From Streptomyces caelestis (GTDB lineage Bacteria; Actinomycetota; Actinomycetes; Streptomycetales; Streptomycetaceae), in contig NZ_LGCN01000096.1 of NCBI RefSeq assembly GCF_001279005.1, forward strand, positions 65,013 through 129,012: DNA of 64,000 nucleotides, in the 5' to 3' direction. The notes under the pieces were generated by a model. It did no database searches. It was given only the letters and a program-made list of their open reading frames with translations, and was not told the origin of the DNA. This document shows positions 59,943 to 64,000 of the stretch, piece after piece (position 1 is the first letter of the stretch; each line of letters opens with the position of its first letter). Both the position numbers and the translations under genes were made by a program.

Positions 59943-60493
59943 ACCGTCACCCCGGCGGGCAACTCGGCGACTTTGCGGGTGGCGAGGGTGACGGCGCCAC
60001 CGGCGCCCAGAATCCCGAAGGCCGGGAAGCCGTCGACGGCGAAGGCCGACTGAACCGGTCCGTCCGGCTCCTCGACGACGACTCGGGCCACGTCCGCGAA
60101 CTCCCGTGCGTAGTCGGCGGCTTCTCCGGGGGGTCCAGAGATCACGACGAGCACGTGGTCACGGCCGCCGGGTACGGCGGCAGCGTAACGGAGCATCGGC
60201 GGTACGGCCTTCTCGCACGGCGCGCATCCGGGCGACAGGAAGCCGAGGACGGTCGGAACGAGGAGCGTGTCGCGTGAGACGGTCTCCCCCTCGATGGTTC
60301 CGGCGGTGAACGGGCCCGCTTCGGAGCCCATGGGGCGTGGTCGGCCCGCCATCCGGTTCTGCCGCTGCTCTCCCCCGCCTTCGGCGAGAAGTCCCGCATG
60401 CTCGCGCATCCGCAGGACGACACCGAAGGTGATGACCAGGTTGAGCAGGCTCAACAGGACGAGGAAGCAGATCAGGGCGACGAGAATCGGCAT
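59939..60493 (-). CDS. Membrane-anchored thioredoxin-fold protein (TlpA/MauD-like)
   Basis: I choose ATG 60493, with GAGGGG 5 nt upstream; the open frame extends further but only antisense-like sequence precedes. The 184-residue protein has an N-terminal anchor (LVALICFLVLLSLLNLVITF) and a thioredoxin fold with LGFLSPGCAPCEKAVPPML (Cys90-x-x-Cys93). A cis-Pro loop lies near VDGFPAFGILGAGG. Facing outside, it could form or isomerise disulfides in an exported cysteine peptide, with MauE passing electrons across the membrane. Confidence 0.82.
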   Translation of the reverse strand: MPILVALICFLVLLSLLNLVITFGVVLRMREHAGLLAEGGGEQRQNRMAGRPRPMGSEAGPFTAGTIEGETVSRDTLLVPTVLGFLSPGCAPCEKAVPPMLRYAAAVPGGRDHVLVVISGPPGEAADYAREFADVARVVVEEPDGPVQSAFAVDGFPAFGILGAGGAVTLATRKVAELPAGVTV

Positions 60494-60545
60494 AACAACC
60501 CCTCTTTTCTGGGCACGGGTGGCTGGTGATGCGGGGTGGAAGCGT

Positions 60546-61136
60546 TTATCGGACGGGCTCGGGAAGGTTGGGGCGTGTGGTGGGGAGGAAGAGCTCCACA
60601 AGGTCGTCGAAGAGGACGAACACGCTCGCGAGAACGGCCCCCGTAGCGGCCGCCAGGACGACTCCCGGACCGTCCGCACCGCTCTCCGCGGCTGTCATGT
60701 GGCCGAGCAGCCCTCCCACGGCGGCAAAGACGAGAAAGAGATTGCGAATGACGTGACGGACGCCCAGCACCGATCCACGGGCTCCGAAGCAGCGACAGGG
60801 CGCCTGCGTGCCGTTGACCAGGGCCAGGGCGATCACGGCGGTGAAGGCCAGCAGTAACGCCAGGCTGAGACTCAGCGCGGCGGCGTGGAACCAGGAAGCT
60901 TGTACCCGCAGCGGCCCGACCGGCATCAGGGCGCAGGCGAACAACGCGGGCACCATGGCCTCGGCGGCTGTCGCCATGACCGCCGCGGCACGCGCACGGG
61001 ACGGGGACAGCAGATTCAGTCGGCGCACGGATCCGACGAAGGCCCGAAAAGCACTCCGGTTGCGTGTCTTTCCCATTACGGCGGTCAGGAACACAACGGC
61101 CAACAGGAGTTCGCACCCCGTCGCCACGTATTGCAT
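60546..61136 (-). CDS. MauE/DoxX-family redox membrane protein
   Basis: This 196-residue protein starts at ATG 61136 with GGGAGG 4 nt upstream. It has four to five membrane helices (ELLLAVVFLTAVMGK; AALSLSLALLLAFTAVIALA; LFLVFAAVGGLLGHM; VLAAATGAVLASVFVLF). VNGTQAPCRCFGAR holds the Cys-x-Cys typical of MauE-type proteins. MauE is needed for disulfide formation in methylamine dehydrogenase, and related proteins act as DsbB/CcdA-like electron carriers. The pairing with a CxxC redoxin supports disulfide chemistry on the cluster peptide. The redoxin gene follows after 52 bp. Confidence 0.82.
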   Translation of the reverse strand: MQYVATGCELLLAVVFLTAVMGKTRNRSAFRAFVGSVRRLNLLSPSRARAAAVMATAAEAMVPALFACALMPVGPLRVQASWFHAAALSLSLALLLAFTAVIALALVNGTQAPCRCFGARGSVLGVRHVIRNLFLVFAAVGGLLGHMTAAESGADGPGVVLAAATGAVLASVFVLFDDLVELFLPTTRPNLPEPVR

Positions 61137-61175
61137 ATTGCCTCCCGCTCTCTGGTTTTCCGGCCGTCGTTTCGG

Positions 61176-61209
61176 ACGCTATCGACAGGGGGCACAGGGG
61201 CGATACAAA
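61176..61209 (-). promoter_or_regulatory. mauE-redoxin-ABC operon promoter, cluster element TTTGTAT-N21-TAGCGT
   Basis: Read on the minus strand, TTTGTAT (61209-61203) and TAGCGT (61181-61176) are again exactly 21 bp apart, as before the peptide gene. The -10 lies 39 bp before the mauE ATG. Heptamers TGTATCG and TGTGCCC, 11 bp apart, end 8 bp before the -10. Confidence 0.65.
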
Positions 61210-61246
61210 CGCCGTACAGGACAGGCTCATGCCTCCCGGGCCCGCC

Positions 61247-61744
61247 TCATCCGTCCAGCCGTCCGACCACGTGCCCGAGCAGTTGGTCGGTGAAGAAGTA
61301 GCCGTGCTCACGGGAGTCGTAGCTCGCGTCCCGGTTGTCTCCGAGAAGCACGAGCCGACCGGCGGGTACCACGGTTTCGGGCACGTGGCGCAGGGCAGGC
61401 ACGCCTTCCCGGGGCACCGGGTCGCCGGGCAGCGCGGCCACTCGCTTGATGAGGCACGGTCCCGTCCGGCTCACGGCTGGTTGCCGGTCGCCTCTTCTGA
61501 GACGTGCGCCGTGTGGAAGGGGTCCTCGTATGTAGGTGAGATCCCGTACCACGACGACCGACGAACACTTCAGGCGCCGCACTCCCGTGCGACGGACCAC
61601 GACCCGGTCGCCCTGGCGAAAGGTCGGCTCCATGCTGGTACCGGAGACGGTGACCACGGTGTAGAAGCGGCGCAACCACAGAATGCCGCTGCCGAGTGCG
61701 GCGGCGCAGCCTGCCGCGGCGCCCGCGGTAAGGACGAGGGACAC
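61247..61744 (-). CDS. S26-family signal peptidase
   Basis: The start is GTG 61744, with GGAGG 5 nt upstream. The 165-residue protein has one N-terminal anchor (AAGCAAALGSGILWLRRFY) and the catalytic Ser37 in TVSGTSMEPTFRQGD. Lys100 lies in CLIKRVAALPGD, and GDNRDASYDSREHGYF is box E. The size is that of a compact type I signal peptidase. Encoded inside a peptide cluster whose exporter lacks a peptidase domain, it is the best candidate for removing the peptide leader after Ala-x-Ala. Confidence 0.88.
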   Translation of the reverse strand: MSLVLTAGAAAGCAAALGSGILWLRRFYTVVTVSGTSMEPTFRQGDRVVVRRTGVRRLKCSSVVVVRDLTYIRGPLPHGARLRRGDRQPAVSRTGPCLIKRVAALPGDPVPREGVPALRHVPETVVPAGRLVLLGDNRDASYDSREHGYFFTDQLLGHVVGRLDG

Positions 61745-62015
61745 GTGTGCCTCCGGTCGTTGTGCGTCAGGATGGGCTCGTAGGTGAGGGCCATGGGCCC
61801 GTCGGCGGTTCGGGCCGCCCGGAACGGGACGCGTTGGCGGTCACGCCGCCCGTCGGGGCGGCTCGCGCTCCGGCTGCCGCACCCAGCCGTCACCTTCTTG
61901 GTCGACCCCGTGACGGGGTTCCCGGGCTCCGCGGCGGTCAGCAGCGCCGGCGCCGGCTCACCCTGCCCGGCCGCTGATCACTGTGACGGGGCGACGCGTC
62001 ACTTCCCCGACAGGC

Positions 62016-62933
62016 TCACAGGCCTCCTCCGCCTGCCGTCCACAGCCCGGCAGACAGCGGAGGGCAGGCCACGTGGCGCGAGTGAGACCGAACGGCGCCC
62101 GACACGGGAAGGGCGGAAGAGATACCACGGAGCGGTGGGGAGGGGCGAGAGCCCGACAGTTCGCAGGACGTGGCGGAACCGATCGCCGGATCGCGGTTGA
62201 GGATCGCCCGGTGGATGCTGCGCAGTTCTTCCCCGGGCTCGATGCCGAGCTCGCCGGCGAGCCGTTCCCGGGCATGCGCGTACGCGCGGAGTGCTCCAGC
62301 CGTGTCCCCGCACGCATACAGGGCTCGCATGAGCAGGCCCCAGGAGCGCTCCCGGAACGGCTCTTCGCCGAGCAGCACCCGTAGCCTGAAAACAGTGTCG
62401 GCACAGGGACCGAGAGCGAGCACGGCCTCGGCGTGGTCTTCCACGGCCACCATGTACCGCTCGCGCAGGGCGTCAAGCCGAGCTGCCAGGCACGTGCCGA
62501 CCCCGGTGATCTGCCCGGCGGGTCCGCGCCAAAGACCGATGGCCTCCCCCAAGCGCGCCGCCGCGGTCGAGGCATCACCGCGTAGCAGTGCTGCCCGGCC
62601 GTCCTGCGCCACCTTTTCGAAGCGGGTGAGGTCGAGCCGCTCCGACGTGACGAGGAGCTCGTAGGACCGCCCCCGACCCACGATCTCGACGTCGTCGAAG
62701 CCGGAGAGGGCGCGGCGGAGCCCGTTGACGTAGCTGCGCAGGTTCGCTCTCGCGGAGGCGGGTGCTTCTTCCTCCCACACGGCGTCGGTGAGCCAGTCCA
62801 GTCCGACCGGCCGGTTGAGGTGGAGCAGCAGCGCGAGGAGGAGTGTCCGCTGTTTGGGTCCGCCTACGGGGACGACGTCCCCGTAGGCGCCGATCACCTG
62901 TACTCGGCCCAGAACCTGGAAGGTGTGATGCAT
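62016..62933 (-). CDS. SARP-family transcriptional activator
   Basis: I choose ATG 62933, behind GGAGG with 4 nt spacing; upstream open frame is not conserved. The 305-residue protein has an OmpR-like winged helix (VPVGGPKQRTLLLALLLHLN, LTDAVWEEEAPASARANLRS, YVNGLRRAL) and a bacterial transcriptional activation domain ending RAYAHARERLAGELGIEPGE. A Ser/Pro tail follows. This is the size of small SARPs such as ActII-ORF4, which switch on biosynthetic clusters by binding 11-bp-spaced heptamers. It probably activates the two cluster promoters described here. Confidence 0.88.
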   Translation of the reverse strand: MHHTFQVLGRVQVIGAYGDVVPVGGPKQRTLLLALLLHLNRPVGLDWLTDAVWEEEAPASARANLRSYVNGLRRALSGFDDVEIVGRGRSYELLVTSERLDLTRFEKVAQDGRAALLRGDASTAAARLGEAIGLWRGPAGQITGVGTCLAARLDALRERYMVAVEDHAEAVLALGPCADTVFRLRVLLGEEPFRERSWGLLMRALYACGDTAGALRAYAHARERLAGELGIEPGEELRSIHRAILNRDPAIGSATSCELSGSRPSPPLRGISSALPVSGAVRSHSRHVACPPLSAGLWTAGGGGL

Positions 62934-63555
62934 CGATCCTCCGGTCGTGTCAACAGCACGGTGTACGGCGGGTGTCTGCCGGCAGTCGGGGCCGGTCCAC
63001 CGCGGGCTTCGCCAACTGCTGGTCCCTCTGGCCCTGCCGGTGTTTCTGCGTCGCGCCCTCACCATGGCCAACTGATCGTGGGAATACCTTCGGAAAGTCT
63101 TGAATCGCATCGGACCAGCAGATCTCCGGAGCGATGTCCCGGGTCGACGCGGTCACGAGCGACTCCGGGGCAGGGGAATGCACACAGGGAGAGGCGCCCG
63201 CAGCGCCGGGCGCCCGTGCTCGACGCCGAGCGTTCCCTCTCCGGAAGCGGAGCGGCCGACCGGGCAAGTCGACTCAGGTTCTGGTCCGTTCCTCACCCAG
63301 GTGCCGCCGACTACGGCCATCGTGCTCGCCGGCCGAGAACGGCGCGGCACGTGTACCACCATCAGGCGAGGAACTTCCCGGCCGCTTCATCATCGACTCA
63401 CCTTCTCCGAAGCCCCGGGTGAGCGGCCTTCCGCTGGGGAGTTCCTTGTCGCTGGGGGAGGCTACGGAGAGTTCCGGCGGCATGAGCCGACACCCCGCCA
63501 GAAGACACTGGAAGACGCGTTTTGGCGGGTCAGGATCCCATATGACAGCAAAGGC
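62934..63555. other. Non-coding region upstream of the SARP gene
   Basis: About 620 bp without a supportable gene. An 11-mer, GTCTTGAATCG, at 63097-63107 also occurs before the broken SARP at 56363-56373. GC content dips around 63500-63550. This part looks decayed, in keeping with the ggt remnant beside it. Confidence 0.45.
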
Positions 63556-63650
63556 CCAGGCCAGCACCCCGCCCCGGGTCTTCCGTGCCGGAGGCGCCCC
63601 GGGGGGTGGGGCGGATGGTGAACCGCGTCGCTCACCTCGGAGTTCGCGCG
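63556..63650 (-). pseudogene. Decayed 5' end of a gamma-glutamyltransferase gene
   Basis: Read on the minus strand, this segment aligns with the ribosome site and first codons of ggt at 56091. The GAGGTGAG box is identical, the former ATG is now ACG, and the reading TRFTIRPTPRGASG corresponds to MQFTTRPTLQGTFG. By my count 36 of 48 bases match around the start (63601-63648 against 56064-56111), with a further short match (GCTGGCCT) downstream. No later ggt sequence is visible. It lies in the same orientation as the intact gene. Confidence 0.6.
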
Positions 63651-63718
63651 GTGCCGGCGCCGTCGCCCGTCCGTTCGGTCCTGATCGGCCGGCGGGCTGC
63701 CGATCGACGCCGGCCTCC

Positions 63719-64000
63719 TCACGCTCCGGTGTTCTCACTCTCCGGCGCGATCGCGGTGTCCTCACGGTCCGACGCGATCGCGGTGTCCTCACGGTCCGAC
63801 GCGGACCCGGCGCTCTCGTCGGCGCGGCGGCGGGCGTCCTCGTCGGTGCGGGCGTCGTAGCTGATGAGGTTGGGCAGCGCGGCGGCGAGCAGGCCCACCG
63901 CGGCGACGCAGGCGAGGCCGCCGGTCCAGATCGCCGGGCGGGCGCCGGTCCAGCCGGCCATCGCCCCGGCGCGGACCTGGCCGAGCTGGGGGCCGACGCT
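63719..64000 (-). CDS. MFS transporter C-terminus (gene continues beyond the window)
   Basis: The frame enters from the right edge and ends at TGA 63721-63719, giving 93 C-terminal residues. SVGPQLGQVRAGAMAGWTGA and IWTGGLACVAAVGLLAAALP match the last helices of EntS-like (DHA3) major-facilitator exporters. After LISYDARTDEDARRRADES comes a polar tail containing a nine-residue unit, SDREDTAIA, twice in a row because of a 27-bp tandem duplication. The transported compound is unknown. Confidence 0.78.
   Translation of the reverse strand, partial: SVGPQLGQVRAGAMAGWTGARPAIWTGGLACVAAVGLLAAALPNLISYDARTDEDARRRADESAGSASDREDTAIASDREDTAIAPESENTGA
63747..63800. repeat. Perfect 27-bp tandem duplication inside the MFS gene
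   Basis: The segments 63747-63773 and 63774-63800 are identical. They keep the frame and duplicate SDREDTAIA in the hydrophilic tail of the transporter. Confidence 0.9.

Noticed and set aside
63731..63800. CRISPR-like repeat
   Set aside because: There are only two copies with no spacer, and they lie in frame inside a coding region.

Overview
The window is 64 kb of very high-GC actinobacterial chromosome and reads as Streptomyces. Third codon positions are almost all G or C, GTG and even TTG starts are common, and operons are packed with 4-nt GTGA/ATGA overlaps. It also carries a Tat-exported beta-galactosidase, SARP-type regulators, and the crotonyl-CoA carboxylase/ethylmalonyl-CoA mutase gene set typical of the genus. 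I saw no tRNA, rRNA, CRISPR array or intact insertion sequence.

Layout. 0-3.2 kb: end of a type II NADH dehydrogenase gene, an F420-dependent dehydrogenase, a holin-like membrane protein and a VOC protein. 3.2-9.4 kb: a minus-strand operon of DUF4383, an M55 D-aminopeptidase, M20 and S9 peptidases and an S66 LD-carboxypeptidase, ending in a frameshifted acetyltransferase; it looks like a peptide or muropeptide catabolic unit. 9.6-13.7 kb: two SDR proteins and a photolyase. 13.8-19.6 kb: an exporter with a carboxypeptidase-regulatory tail, an SRPBCC protein, a 20-bp perfect palindrome resembling a LexA box in front of two tiny coupled ORFs, a secreted hydrolase and a degenerate acetyltransferase. 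19.6-31.5 kb: the conserved metabolic core, with hbd, a TetR regulator, and ccr-ecm-mcl-mch-acyl-CoA dehydrogenase (ethylmalonyl-CoA pathway), then psd-pssA (phosphatidylethanolamine synthesis) ending in a very strong terminator. 31.5-37.5 kb: a GT39-like membrane glycosyltransferase, a MacB/FtsX-type ABC transporter and, divergent across a long AT-richer gap, a small secreted protein. 37.8-44.5 kb: glycerate kinase, ADP-ribosylglycohydrolase, sirtuin, an Ada-AlkA fusion with ogt (alkylation repair), and DUF72. 44.5-56.1 kb: Tat-secreted GH2 beta-galactosidase, a lipoprotein, a membrane-anchored ricin-type lectin, a macro-domain protein overlapping a CrtI-like flavoprotein, an inositol-monophosphatase-family enzyme and gamma-glutamyltransferase.

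The most interesting part is 56.1-63.7 kb. A 71-residue precursor-like peptide with six cysteines (57731-57946) lies beside genes for an ABC exporter, a membrane-anchored thioredoxin-fold protein with CxxC, a MauE/DoxX redox membrane protein, an S26 signal peptidase and a SARP activator. The peptide promoter and the mauE promoter share TTTGTAT, exactly 21 bp, then TAGCGT, which implies co-regulation. I read this as a secreted disulfide-peptide (bacteriocin-like) system that uses a stand-alone signal peptidase and no recognisable RiPP-modifying enzyme. The region is bounded by the intact 5' end of ggt on one side and a decayed copy of the same 5' end on the other, and it contains a broken AfsR-type regulator. 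Both facts suggest an acquired, rearranged island.

All functional calls come from reading protein motifs by eye; no database search was run.
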